Source of the DNA: CANDOC01 sp965261725
GTDB lineage: Bacteria > Pseudomonadota > Gammaproteobacteria > Pseudomonadales > Endozoicomonadaceae
Direction: 5' to 3'
DNA: 64,000 bases
Assembly (NCBI GenBank): GCA_965261725.1
Contig: CBDHDU010000002.1
Span: 434,001-498,000 of the forward strand
The translations under genes were made by a program, and so were the position numbers. Of this stretch, positions 43,924 to 53,150 are shown piece after piece. A model generated the notes under the pieces. It had not been told where the DNA came from. It made no database searches and was given only the letters and a program-made list of their open reading frames with translations. The stretch's first letter is position 1, and the number at the start of each line of letters is the position of its first letter.

Positions 43924-44172
43924 ATGATTAAGGTTCTGTTTTTTGCCCGCTACCGGGAGTTGTTGGATTGCAGTGAACTGCGGTTAAGGGAAGAAGCCGT
44001 TGGCAGCATCGATTCCCTACGACAGCTGCTGTCTGAAAAAGGCGAGCGGTGGACTGAGGTAATGAATAACCCGTCGACGCTGGTTTCCCTGAATCAGACC
44101 GTAGTGACAGGACAGGCTTTGATTTCAGAAGGCGACGAAATTGCTTTCTTCCCACCGGTGACCGGAGGTTAA
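43924..44172 (+). CDS. moaD: Molybdopterin synthase small subunit (sulfur carrier)
   Basis: The 82-aa ubiquitin-like protein ends in EIAFFPPVTGG, whose terminal Gly-Gly becomes a thiocarboxylate that gives sulfur to molybdopterin. MIKVLFFARYRELLDCSELR is the usual start. moaE begins two bases after its stop. Confidence 0.96.
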   Translation: MIKVLFFARYRELLDCSELRLREEAVGSIDSLRQLLSEKGERWTEVMNNPSTLVSLNQTVVTGQALISEGDEIAFFPPVTGG

Positions 44173-44173
44173 G

Positions 44174-44632
44174 TTGAAACCGTTTATCAGTGTTCAGACA
44201 GAAGACTTCTGTGTTGCTGATGAGTACCGGCAGCTGTGCGACCAGCATGGCGCCGGTGCGGTGGTCATGTTCTCCGGACGCGTACGCGATCTGAACCTTG
44301 GCGATAAGGTTGGCGGACTACGTCTGGAGCATTATCCGGCTATGACCCAGTCAGTGCTTGAAGCGATTGTTGCTGAAGCACAGGATCGCTGGCCGTTGCT
44401 GGGTGTTCGCATTATCCATCGTGTAGGGCAGCTGGAACCCGGTGATCAGATCGTCTTTACCGGTGTATCCAGTGCTCACCGAGACGCGGCTTTTGATGCC
44501 TGTGAATTCATTATGGATAATTTGAAAAACCGTGCACCGTTCTGGAAAAAGGAACAGACACCGGAAGGTGACCGCTGGCTGGAAGCCCGTGAGAAGGATT
44601 TGAATGCCGCGGCTCGCTGGAACAAGGAATAA
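44174..44632 (+). CDS. moaE: Molybdopterin synthase catalytic subunit
   Basis: MoaE uses the MoaD thiocarboxylate to insert two sulfurs into cyclic pyranopterin. The 152-aa product has GAVVMFSGRVRDLN, LRLEHYPAMTQ and the KNRAPFWKKEQTPEGDRWLE segment with the catalytic lysines. The start is TTG at 44174 (TTGAAACCG), two bases after the moaD stop codon. Confidence 0.96.
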   Translation: MKPFISVQTEDFCVADEYRQLCDQHGAGAVVMFSGRVRDLNLGDKVGGLRLEHYPAMTQSVLEAIVAEAQDRWPLLGVRIIHRVGQLEPGDQIVFTGVSSAHRDAAFDACEFIMDNLKNRAPFWKKEQTPEGDRWLEAREKDLNAAARWNKE

Positions 44633-44633
44633 A

Positions 44634-45398
44634 GTGAAAGCACCGCTAAGTTTTGCTTTTAGTCTTGCTGCTTTCTTGATGTCGTCTCTATCAGGAGCGG
44701 CAGAGCTTCGTGTTGCTGTTGCAGCCAACTTTCGGGCAACTGCAGAGCAGCTGGCACAGGCATTTACGCAGCAGACCTCCCATCAGGTTTCCATCTCTTC
44801 AGCCTCATCAGGCGCACTCTATAACCAGATTATTTATGGTGCGCCTTATGACCTGTTCTTATCTGCGGATACAGAAAGGCCAAAATTGCTGGAAGAAAAG
44901 TCACTGATTATCGCCGGAAGTCGCTATCCATACGCCTATGGTCGCCTTGTTCTATGGCAACGGGATGGTCGGGTTAATGGCTTCGATGCTTTAAATAAAG
45001 TGACAGGAAAAATCGCCACGCCTGATGCTGATCTGGCGCCTTATGGTGCAGCTGCAAAACAGGCACTGGAATTTAGTGGGCTGTGGAAAGATGTTCAGTC
45101 TCGCCTGGTCAGGGGCAGCAGTGTTCAGCAATCCTGGCAATTTGTTGCCAGTGGGAATGCTAAGATTGGTTTTGTTGCCTGGTCACAGCTAATCAATCGA
45201 GTGGCGCCGGAAAATGTTTACCTTATTCCAGATAAGTATCATGCACCGTTGAAACAGGAACTGGTTATTCTTAAGAACAGCAAGCAACCGAGCTTAGCTG
45301 GGAAATTCAGCCAGTTTGTTCGCTCTTCTCAGGGACAGTTTATTATTCAGAGGCAGGGTTATAATCCGGTTATCAAATCCATAACAGCAAGTTATTAA
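44634..45398 (+). CDS. modA: Molybdate ABC transporter binding protein
   Basis: ModA binds molybdate or tungstate in the periplasm. The 254-aa precursor has a signal peptide (SFAFSLAAFLMSSLSGAAE) and ELRVAVAANFRATAEQLAQA, then ISSASSGALYNQIIYGAPYD and LFLSADTERPK. The start chosen is GTG 44634, just after the moaE stop, with AAGGA upstream; starting earlier would place 10 extra residues inside moaE. No modB or modC permease or ATPase follows, which is unusual for a mod locus. Confidence 0.93.
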   Translation: MKAPLSFAFSLAAFLMSSLSGAAELRVAVAANFRATAEQLAQAFTQQTSHQVSISSASSGALYNQIIYGAPYDLFLSADTERPKLLEEKSLIIAGSRYPYAYGRLVLWQRDGRVNGFDALNKVTGKIATPDADLAPYGAAAKQALEFSGLWKDVQSRLVRGSSVQQSWQFVASGNAKIGFVAWSQLINRVAPENVYLIPDKYHAPLKQELVILKNSKQPSLAGKFSQFVRSSQGQFIIQRQGYNPVIKSITASY

Positions 45399-45487
45399 CA
45401 TTATTAGCAAATATAATTTCCTCTGTAACCTCCGTTTTCTTAGTATCCTTTGCCCATAGCCTTTTGTACTGAAAATTCAGAGGAATC

Positions 45488-46219
45488 ATGAAAAAGTTAC
45501 TGCTTTCATTAGTGCTGTATATTCCGTTTGTTCATGTTTGGGCGGCACCTGAAGTTCTTATGGTTCTGACCAGCGAATCGACCATGGGTGATTCAGGTAA
45601 GGCAACCGGGTTCTGGTTATCAGAACTCACTCACCCTTATCAGTATCTATCCAGTAAGGGTGCGGTTATGACTATCGCATCGATCAATGGCGGAAAGGCA
45701 ACGATTGATCCTGGTAGTCTCGATGAGGAAGATCGGGCAAATACTCTTTTTCTGAAACGGCATAAAGAATTATTAAGTAACACCCCTGGCATTTCGGATC
45801 TGGCTGGTAAACATTATGATGCCGTCATTCTTGTAGGTGGACACGGCACTATGTGGGACTTCAGACAGAGTGCTGAGCTGGCAAAACTGGTCGGTCAGCA
45901 GTGGAAACAGGATGCTACAGTTGCTGCTGTTTGTCATGGTGTCAGTGGTTTGCTTGACGTTAATATAAATGGAAAACCGCTGTTAAATGGCAAGATCGTA
46001 ACCGGATTTTCTAACTCAGAAGAAGCCGCTATCAAACTGACAAAAGTAGTACCTTACTCTCTTGAGGATGCGCTTGTTGCTGCGGGTGCTGATTATCAAC
46101 AGGGTTCGGATTTTACCTCTGTTGTTAAAGTTGATGGTCGTCTGATTACTGGCCAGAACCCAATGTCTTCTCAGGCGATAGCAGAGGCTGTTTGGAAACA
46201 AATAGCCGGGCAAAAATAA
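45488..46219 (+). CDS. Secreted DJ-1/PfpI-family protein
   Basis: The 243-aa precursor has a signal peptide (LLLSLVLYIPFVHVWA) and a DJ-1/PfpI fold of the Hsp31-like type: VLMVLTSESTMGDSGKATGF with the conserved Glu, YDAVILVGGHGTMWDF and the nucleophile-elbow cysteine in VAAVCHGVSGLLDV. Such proteins act as glyoxalases, deglycases or chaperones, usually in the cytoplasm; a periplasmic form is less common. GAGGA lies just before ATG 45488. Confidence 0.88.
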   Translation: MKKLLLSLVLYIPFVHVWAAPEVLMVLTSESTMGDSGKATGFWLSELTHPYQYLSSKGAVMTIASINGGKATIDPGSLDEEDRANTLFLKRHKELLSNTPGISDLAGKHYDAVILVGGHGTMWDFRQSAELAKLVGQQWKQDATVAAVCHGVSGLLDVNINGKPLLNGKIVTGFSNSEEAAIKLTKVVPYSLEDALVAAGADYQQGSDFTSVVKVDGRLITGQNPMSSQAIAEAVWKQIAGQK

Positions 46220-46289
46220 CGCCACCATATTAATGAACTTTAGTTGGGCATGCAGCTGAAGGTTACAGTGCTTTGTCAACACTTAGCCT

Positions 46290-47630
46290 TCAGTTCAATG
46301 ATGGTAAGGCAAAGCGGGATAAACGAATATCCTGCTTTTCCAGTAACACTTTGCGGATAGAAGATAACTCTGACCGCACTGTGCCAGAGCCAATGCGGGT
46401 TTTATGATTGCTGTAGATATTGCTTAGCCATTTGTTTACGGCTGCTGAACTGACAGCATATAGAGATGGGCGAGGCTTGAAGGTATTTATCCAGAGATAA
46501 TATAACCCTGCCGCTTTCCGGCGCTGGTTCAGCGTTAATGCCAGCATCAGGCGATAGAAATAAACCGGTTCGCTATGGATAAGCTTCCGGAAAAATAGCC
46601 GGGTTCTGGTAAATGCTGTTATAAATATCTGCCTTAGAGCATGCCTGAAACGGGCAAATATTGACAGTACAACAATACCGGCAACCACCAGTATCATTAT
46701 GCCTCCCAGACTTTCTAGCAGTTTGCTGAATAACGTCTGCTGCAGTTGAGCTTCTTTTCCGGTAACCGCTGCTTTTTTGACACTGAATTTAATAGCAGGC
46801 AGAGATTCTGTCTCAAAATTGCCGGTTTCGCTGTTCCACCAACGGACTGAAACAGCAGGTAAAGTATAACTGCCGGTTTCCCGTGCCATGTAGGTAACGG
46901 TTTCTGTACGTTTACCTCCGGTAAATGAGCCCCACTCATCCACTGTATTGCTGACATCCGGACGGGTGCTATACACTTCCAGTCCTTGTGGCGCACTTTC
47001 TTCCGGGGTAATGGCATAAATCGAAGGAATGAAAGTTCCCATAATGCCATCAGCTTCAATCGACAGTGTTCGTGTGAAAGAGTCGCCGGTTTCAAGTTGC
47101 AGTGGTGTGTGGGGGTTTAAGTCCGGTGATGATGTTTGAGTCAGTACAAGTCGGGACGCGGGTAAGAACCGGTCAAGATCAGCCCCTTTGGGTAATTTAA
47201 CTTCCAGTGGTGGTGTGCTGACATTCACTTTTAAACCCTGTTCGCCCCCTTTGGGATACAGGGTAATCGTTGATTCAGGCAATGCCAGCATACCGGTTTG
47301 CTGGGGAATCAACAGCAGGGGTTTGCTGATGCCGGCATAGTTTTCCCCATCAAAGCGTCTCATCAGTGGTACTGCTTTTTCATGGGTATCCAGAATAACG
47401 CCACCGGGAATTTGCCACTCGGGATAACGAACGGGTTTGGCAAACCAGGTGCTGGTCCAGACATCTACATTAAGCTTGAGTGCCTGCTTGGGAACAATCG
47501 TTGTTCCTGCAGGCATCTGAATACTGGCTTCGGCTCTCACTTTGACATTCTCAGCCTGAGTGATGGGTATTATGAATAGCAACAGCAGAGTCAGGAAGAA
47601 ACTGCTGCGGCGTACAGGCTGAGTCTTCAT
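46290..47630 (-). CDS. batD: BatD-like oxygen tolerance protein
   Basis: The 446-aa product has a signal peptide (FFLTLLLLFIIPITQA), a large beta-rich periplasmic part (PKQALKLNVDVWTSTWFAKP, GGKRTETVTYMARETGSYTL) and one membrane helix (GGIMILVVAGIVVLSIFARF, about 312-331) with a cytoplasmic tail. It is the last gene of a moxR-DUF58-DUF4381-batA-batB-batD operon and overlaps batB by four bases. These operons support stress or aerotolerance, probably by a MoxR-VWA chaperone at the membrane. A paralogue lies at 62018-63295. Confidence 0.85.
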   Translation of the reverse strand: MKTQPVRRSSFFLTLLLLFIIPITQAENVKVRAEASIQMPAGTTIVPKQALKLNVDVWTSTWFAKPVRYPEWQIPGGVILDTHEKAVPLMRRFDGENYAGISKPLLLIPQQTGMLALPESTITLYPKGGEQGLKVNVSTPPLEVKLPKGADLDRFLPASRLVLTQTSSPDLNPHTPLQLETGDSFTRTLSIEADGIMGTFIPSIYAITPEESAPQGLEVYSTRPDVSNTVDEWGSFTGGKRTETVTYMARETGSYTLPAVSVRWWNSETGNFETESLPAIKFSVKKAAVTGKEAQLQQTLFSKLLESLGGIMILVVAGIVVLSIFARFRHALRQIFITAFTRTRLFFRKLIHSEPVYFYRLMLALTLNQRRKAAGLYYLWINTFKPRPSLYAVSSAAVNKWLSNIYSNHKTRIGSGTVRSELSSIRKVLLEKQDIRLSRFALPSLN

Positions 47631-49240
47631 GGTTGCTGAACCTGAGTATTAGTGCTGGCTGCTGATGCTGTGATTCCATGCTTTTCAAGCATAAACTTAT
47701 TACGCAATAGCTGGGCAGGCGTAACCTTAAGTCCATTCAGCCAGTTTTCGGGCTGGACGGCCTGGTCTGATTTTTCCAGCTCGACTTGTATACCCTCATC
47801 ACCTTTTTCGTCGACCCGAATTTCATCCGCTTCGTCCATCGCCTCTTCGTTTTGACCGGCGCGGCGATCTTCACGTTTTTTCTTCAGCTCCACCATAATC
47901 GCAGCAACTTTATCCCGGTTTTCCTGTGCCTGTGGAAACTCTGGCTGTCGACCCAAGGCTATTTCATAGGCTTCCAGCGCTTCATCCCAGCGTTTCTGCT
48001 GGACATAACTGTTACCTTCATAAAAAGCGGCTTTAGCGGTTGCCTGTTGCTGAAAGACTTCGATGGCCTTCTGATATTCACCAGCCTTATACCAGGCCAG
48101 CCCTTTGCGGTATTGATTTTCAAAATTCTCTGCGGCCGACGTGTAATCACCACTGTTCCAGGATTGTTGCCCCTGCTGATCCGGCGTCAGCCACCAGTCG
48201 ATAAACTCTGCCTGAGAATCACGGGGAACAGAAACCAGCAGTGATGAAAAAATCAGCAGGCTATAAAGTGTCCAACCCCGGCGAAACCAGAAGAGTCCCA
48301 GCGGGATAAGCAGCCATGCCAGTGTATAGCCACTGTCTTTCCACTGAAATTCAGGGTTAGCATTCTGGGCATTTTCAGTTGCACTTTTGATATTACGATT
48401 CAGCCATTCAATATCACTGTTGTCGGTGGCAACACCAATGACTGGCACACCGGCATCCCGCAGGCCGACAAACTGATCCACATTCAGTCGTGTATCGATG
48501 GCTTTTTCTGGTTTGAAGTTTTTGTTGATCTTTAGCGGGCCACCTTTCGCGGTACCAACGGCAAGCACCTGAACAGGGTAGCCACTGCTTGCAGTGAAGG
48601 CGGGAATAGCACTGATATCCTGCTCATTAATACCATCAGTGATGACAATAATATTGGCCGGGCGCTCGATTCCCTGCAGCATCACCTCTGTCTGCTGCAG
48701 ACCTGCCTGAATATTTTTTCCCTGCCCCGGCATCAGTGAAGGTTCGACTGCATCCAGAAATAAATCCAGAAAATTCGGATCATCAGTAACAGGTACAACG
48801 GGATGAGCGGTTTCCGCAAACGCAATCAGCCCCACCATAGCTTTGGGGCGCAATGCCAGTAACTGATCAATCTTTTGTTTGGCGCGCTGGATACGCGTTG
48901 GCGCGATATCGGCAGCGTACATAGAGGCATCATTGTTCAGCAGAATAATAACGGCTGCCTGTTCGTCCAATGCTTCCGGCACATCCCGGTTCCAGCTGGG
49001 GCCTGCCATGCTGATAAAACCGATCGCCAGCAATAAAACGGTGATATGTCGGGGCTGAAATGTCAGGGAGCTGCCAATCGAGAGTTTGAGGTGAGAGAAT
49101 AGATGCGCTGCTATCAGATCCTGCCAGGCAGATAGCGGTTTATTCTGTCGTTTCAGATACCAGGTCAGTATGAGGCATAACAATAATCCCCATAACCATT
49201 CGGGTCTTAGAAAATGAAAGTTGGTGAAAAAATCGCTCAT
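47627..49240 (-). CDS. batB: BatB-like VWA protein with C-terminal TPR repeats
   Basis: The 537-aa product has N-terminal membrane helices, a VWA domain (about 90-300), another helix pair and TPR-like repeats (about 365-440), ending with an acidic tail rich in Asp and Glu. The metal site reads LLNNDASMYAADI instead of the usual D-x-S-x-S, so it probably does not bind metal in the normal way. It joins the functions of BatB and BatC. It overlaps batD and follows batA by five bases. Confidence 0.85.
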   Translation of the reverse strand: MSDFFTNFHFLRPEWLWGLLLCLILTWYLKRQNKPLSAWQDLIAAHLFSHLKLSIGSSLTFQPRHITVLLLAIGFISMAGPSWNRDVPEALDEQAAVIILLNNDASMYAADIAPTRIQRAKQKIDQLLALRPKAMVGLIAFAETAHPVVPVTDDPNFLDLFLDAVEPSLMPGQGKNIQAGLQQTEVMLQGIERPANIIVITDGINEQDISAIPAFTASSGYPVQVLAVGTAKGGPLKINKNFKPEKAIDTRLNVDQFVGLRDAGVPVIGVATDNSDIEWLNRNIKSATENAQNANPEFQWKDSGYTLAWLLIPLGLFWFRRGWTLYSLLIFSSLLVSVPRDSQAEFIDWWLTPDQQGQQSWNSGDYTSAAENFENQYRKGLAWYKAGEYQKAIEVFQQQATAKAAFYEGNSYVQQKRWDEALEAYEIALGRQPEFPQAQENRDKVAAIMVELKKKREDRRAGQNEEAMDEADEIRVDEKGDEGIQVELEKSDQAVQPENWLNGLKVTPAQLLRNKFMLEKHGITASAASTNTQVQQP

Positions 49241-49245
49241 ACGAT

Positions 49246-50319
49246 TTAACCCTCATTTCCTGCATGAGACGGGATATTGTTTTGGGTTTCAATAGTGCTT
49301 TTCGGAGGCGCAGCCAGCAGGCGATTCAGCCAGTAAAACAGACATCCGGCAAGTAGCAGGGCAATCGCGAGCAACAGTGGATACATATAAAGCGGCTTAT
49401 TGCGAGACCAACTCAGACTTTCCACCTTATGCGGTGTCAGTAAATCAATCTGGTTATAGATTTCTTGGAGCTGCTGTTTATCGGCTCCCTGAAATGCCAT
49501 GCCGCCGGTGCCTTCGGCAATATTGGCCAGCAGTTCAGTATCGACTTTGTTTTCATCATCTTTGCCGGGTATGCCAATCGCGATGGTATGAATCACAATG
49601 TTATTTTTTGCTGCCAGCTTTGCGGCAACATCGGGCGGCAGGCTGGAAGTCGTGTCATTACCATCAGTCAGTAGAATAGCGACCTTTTCTTTACCGGTAC
49701 TGTTTTCAAACATACGAATGGTGACGCCAATGGCATCACCGATTGCCGTCTGTTCACCGGCAATACCGGGTATCAAACCATTGAGTACGGATATCAGTGC
49801 CTGATGATCTTCGCTGAAGGGAGCCTGAGGGAATGCGCCGGTACCAAAGATTGCCAGTCCGATTCTGTCGTCTTTTCTTTTACCAATAAAGTCAGCCACA
49901 ACCTGTTTCACCGAATCTAAACGCATTTCACGGCTGTTATCCTGTGGTGAGAAATCAACCGTCGACATCGAGCCGGAAGTATCCAGTACCAGCAGAATAT
50001 CCCTGACCGGTTTCTCGATCGTCTGTGGCGGTTCAATCTGTTGTGGTCCGGCTACTGTTGTAACCAGTGCTATCCAGCACAGCAGGGCAATAATACGTTG
50101 ATAGGCAGGTTGTGATGGAGGCGCGCTTTGTTGCGTTGCAGTCTGACCGGTTGCCTGCAGCATAATACGCAGAAAAGGAACCCGGACAACATCTTCAGGC
50201 GGTGTATAGGGCTTGGCGTAAATAGCAACGATAATGGGCAGGGGGAGCAGAATAAAAGCCCAGGGCAAGGCAAAGCTGAGTTGGGTTAAGGGTGGCAGTG
50301 AGGCAAAAAACTCAGGCAT
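49246..50319 (-). CDS. batA: BatA-like VWA domain protein
   Basis: The 357-aa product is a membrane protein with an N-terminal helix pair and a VWA domain with an intact metal site (DILLVLDTSGSMSTVDFS) and ILLTDGNDTTSSLPPDVAA. The start ATG 50319 (MPEFFASLPPLTQLSFALPW) overlaps the DUF4381 gene by eight bases; the frame is open further upstream but that would run through the previous gene. It probably acts with the MoxR ATPase as a metal-dependent adaptor. Confidence 0.88.
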   Translation of the reverse strand: MPEFFASLPPLTQLSFALPWAFILLPLPIIVAIYAKPYTPPEDVVRVPFLRIMLQATGQTATQQSAPPSQPAYQRIIALLCWIALVTTVAGPQQIEPPQTIEKPVRDILLVLDTSGSMSTVDFSPQDNSREMRLDSVKQVVADFIGKRKDDRIGLAIFGTGAFPQAPFSEDHQALISVLNGLIPGIAGEQTAIGDAIGVTIRMFENSTGKEKVAILLTDGNDTTSSLPPDVAAKLAAKNNIVIHTIAIGIPGKDDENKVDTELLANIAEGTGGMAFQGADKQQLQEIYNQIDLLTPHKVESLSWSRNKPLYMYPLLLAIALLLAGCLFYWLNRLLAAPPKSTIETQNNIPSHAGNEG

Positions 50320-50836
50320 GAGGCAACTCCCTGATCCACTGTCGTACCAGTGTACATACCGTCGAGCTATCCTGAGTCGAGAGTTCGTTTTCAGGCCGGT
50401 ATGCGATATCAGACAACAGATGTCCGGCTTCTCCGGCAAAATTAACCGCAGGATTTTTGATGCCCATACTGGCGTTGAGAACATTCAGTTCTTCCTGCCA
50501 GTTCGGTCCACTGTAGCGATTCACTTCCTGTCTGGGTAAATGCACCAGCAGCACCCGTTTAATCAGGGCAGGGAGTTGTTTTACATGAGTCAGCCGCTCA
50601 ATATGATCCAGCTCCGCCAGTGCTTCACGCCGCCAGAGATCCCGACACCATTTGCGGTATTGGATAACACAATAAGTCAGCAAACCAGCCACAACAACGA
50701 ACGCCAGCCAATACCAGCCAACCGTCTGCGGCCACATCGAAACAGGTGCCGGATCAGGTAGCTCTGCCAGATCCGACAGTGAAAACAGTTTATTCAGAAC
50801 ATCGACCGGAGGTCCCTGGGTACCGCTTTCAGTCAT
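50312..50836 (-). CDS. DUF4381 membrane protein of the bat operon
   Basis: The 174-aa product has one membrane helix (VGWYWLAFVVVAGLLTYCVI) and a cytoplasmic part with YSGPNWQEELNVLNA, typical of the DUF4381 proteins found between DUF58 and batA genes. Its exact task is unknown. It overlaps the DUF58 gene by eight bases and batA by eight bases, so the set is translated together. Confidence 0.88.
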   Translation of the reverse strand: MTESGTQGPPVDVLNKLFSLSDLAELPDPAPVSMWPQTVGWYWLAFVVVAGLLTYCVIQYRKWCRDLWRREALAELDHIERLTHVKQLPALIKRVLLVHLPRQEVNRYSGPNWQEELNVLNASMGIKNPAVNFAGEAGHLLSDIAYRPENELSTQDSSTVCTLVRQWIRELPHA

Positions 50837-51794
50837 TACCGAAACCTCCCTGCATGCCGGTTTGTCCGAAGGCTTCTCTTAACTGTTCATGCATGGGGCG
50901 AGAAGTACTGATACCAAAAGCAGGTACACCAAGGCGGTTAACCTGCTTTTTCATATCGATAACCCGTTGCCTGAGGTGGATACGTAAAGTGTCGCTGGTA
51001 CGACGATTATTCAGATCAAAGCGTGCCTGTTTATCATCCTGTATAACGGTCAGTTGTCCGCGTTCAGGCCATTTTTCAAGAATTGTGTCGTATATTGAGG
51101 CAGCGATTACATCGTTATGATTTTTAAGCTCCTGAATAAGCGTCAGGGTTTCATCATTGATACCGGCAAAGTCACTGACCAGTACGATAAGTGCATCATG
51201 GGTAACAATCTGACGCAGCTGATTAAGTGCAATATTCAGCTGCTCGTGGTTAGACTGCTGTGGCTTTATGGCGGAAAGTTCCTGATTGCAGGTTTCAATC
51301 ACACTGAATAGTTGCGCAATATGTTTCAGACTGTGGCGGACGGGAATCAGCTCGATACGCTGGTCATTGAATATAACCGCGCCGATCCGGTCTTTTGCCC
51401 GGTGCGTCATCCAGGCGACGTGTGCTGCAAGGCTGGCGGCGGCGACGGACTTTGTCATCAGGGAACTGCCAAAGAACATATCCTGCCGCTGATCCAGAAA
51501 GATCATCACCGGACGTTCCCGTTCTTCGGTGTAAACACGCACAAAGGGTTTCTGCAGGCGGGCGGTGACATTCCAGTCAATAGAACGGACGTCATCCCCC
51601 TGAGTGTAGGCGCGGATTTCTTCAAAGCTGACACCGCGCCCCCGGATTTTTGAAGCCCGTGCGCCATGAAGAAAACTGCGAATAGGCTGTTTGGGCAGCA
51701 GGCTGAGTTCGCTGCAGCTTTGCTCATACTGCATCATTTCTTCAAGGGTTATATAAACCCCCTGATTTTCATGTGCCTTGTCCGGAATTCCCAT
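50829..51794 (-). CDS. DUF58 (VWA-like) protein of the bat operon
   Basis: The 321-aa product has the DUF58 core GVSFEEIRAYTQGDDVRSID and RPVMIFLDQRQDMFFGSSLM; the metal-site pattern D-x-S-x-S is replaced by D-Q-R-Q-D. Such proteins are partners of MoxR ATPases. The start ATG 51794 is chosen because it follows the moxR stop by 34 bases; earlier in-frame codons overlap moxR. Confidence 0.88.
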   Translation of the reverse strand: MGIPDKAHENQGVYITLEEMMQYEQSCSELSLLPKQPIRSFLHGARASKIRGRGVSFEEIRAYTQGDDVRSIDWNVTARLQKPFVRVYTEERERPVMIFLDQRQDMFFGSSLMTKSVAAASLAAHVAWMTHRAKDRIGAVIFNDQRIELIPVRHSLKHIAQLFSVIETCNQELSAIKPQQSNHEQLNIALNQLRQIVTHDALIVLVSDFAGINDETLTLIQELKNHNDVIAASIYDTILEKWPERGQLTVIQDDKQARFDLNNRRTSDTLRIHLRQRVIDMKKQVNRLGVPAFGISTSRPMHEQLREAFGQTGMQGGFGND

Positions 51795-51828
51795 GACAGG
51801 TTTCTCAGTTGCAATCAGGGAACGGTTA

Positions 51829-52833
51829 TCAGGGAACGATGACCAGAGACAACAGCGTATCGATAATGCCATCAGCATCCATACCATCGGCGCTGGCTTT
51901 ATACGTCAGCATCATGCGATGACGCAGTACCGGGTGGATGATTGCCTGTACATCCAGTGGTTGTACAAAGTCCCGCCCTTCCAGCCAGGCATTGGCGCGT
52001 GAAGCCCGTTCCAGTGAAATACTGGCACGGGGGCTGGCGCCCACGGCAATCCAGCTTGCCAGCTGTTCGCTCTTTTCACCGCCGAGATTGGCCGGGAAAC
52101 GGGTCGCGTCGATCAAATCAATGATGTAGGTTTCAATGGCTTCTGAAATATGGATTTCAGTGATTTCTTTCCAGCTGTCGAAGATAGTTTGCTGGGGAAT
52201 GGATTCCTGCGTTGAAGCACTTTTTTTCTCTTCACCGGAACTGTTGTATTTCTCTATCTGTTCACCTCTGACGAGTGATAGCATTTCCCGTTCGCTGGGT
52301 TTATCCGGGTAGTTAACCTGAATTTTCATCAGGAAACGGTCGAGCTGTGCTTCCGGCAACGGATATGTGCCTTCCTGCTCCACCGGGTTCTGGGTCGCCA
52401 GTGTCATAAACAACTGCGGTAGTTTATAGGTGGTGCCGGCAACAGTGATTTGTCGTTCTTCCATAGCTTCCAGCAGTGCTGCCTGAACTTTTGCCGGTGC
52501 CCGGTTGATTTCATCCACCAGAATCAGGTTGCCAAACAGCGGGCCTTTACGGAAATGAAAGCCGCTTTTATCCCCTTCGGTGTAATACATTTCAGTGCCG
52601 GTCACATCAGAGGGCAGCAGGTCCGGGGTAAACTGAATGCGTCTGAATTCACCTTCGAGATGCTTGGACAGGCTGCGAATAGCCCTGGTTTTTGCCAGCC
52701 CCGGCAAGCCTTCAAGCAGTAAGTTACCATCACACAACAGGGTGATAAGAATACTGCGGATGACATCGTGCTGGCCGATGATGGACTGACCCATGCGTTT
52801 TTCCAGATCGAGTATCGACTCGCGCGCGCTCAT
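51829..52833 (-). CDS. moxR: MoxR-family AAA+ ATPase
   Basis: The 334-aa product has Walker A (LLEGLPGLAKTRAIRSL), Walker B (LILVDEINRAPAKVQAALLE) and sensor LFMTLATQNPVEQEGTYPLP, the standard MoxR AAA+ features. MoxR ATPases work as chaperones with VWA proteins and usually head the operon, as here. It has an insertion of charged residues (YNSSGEEKKSASTQES, about 206-221), longer than in most relatives. It is divergent from the SUMF1-like gene. Confidence 0.93.
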   Translation of the reverse strand: MSARESILDLEKRMGQSIIGQHDVIRSILITLLCDGNLLLEGLPGLAKTRAIRSLSKHLEGEFRRIQFTPDLLPSDVTGTEMYYTEGDKSGFHFRKGPLFGNLILVDEINRAPAKVQAALLEAMEERQITVAGTTYKLPQLFMTLATQNPVEQEGTYPLPEAQLDRFLMKIQVNYPDKPSEREMLSLVRGEQIEKYNSSGEEKKSASTQESIPQQTIFDSWKEITEIHISEAIETYIIDLIDATRFPANLGGEKSEQLASWIAVGASPRASISLERASRANAWLEGRDFVQPLDVQAIIHPVLRHRMMLTYKASADGMDADGIIDTLLSLVIVP

Positions 52834-53150
52834 GCCAAGGCTCCCGGAATTACATATGCTCTAGCTACAAGGTGACAGGTATGCGGAGGAATAAATTCAG
52901 TTAAACGTAGAAAAGATAGCCTAAACCTGAATCTTCGAATGACTTATCGATGTAACAAGTGTGATCAGTATGACGGGTTCGGATATGCAAAAAACGAAAA
53001 AAGAAGGCCGCCATTGGTATAAATGCCGCTGAATTACCTGTAGGCAATCTGCTAAATTCGGATCCTTAGCCTATATTTCAAGCTTTTCGGACAGTATGTT
53101 CCGTCAGTCATCCCTCAGAAAACACTGAATCAAAGGCTATTTCACTACCA
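52834..53150. other. Divergent promoter region with a possible zinc-ribbon remnant
   Basis: This 317-base gap separates moxR and the SUMF1-like gene and must contain both promoters. At 52938-53007 the plus strand reads MTYRCNKCDQ and, after a shift, GRHWYKCR, two C-x-x-C-style pieces that look like the zinc ribbon of an IS1- or IS1595-type transposase. It is short and degraded, so this is weak. Confidence 0.35.
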
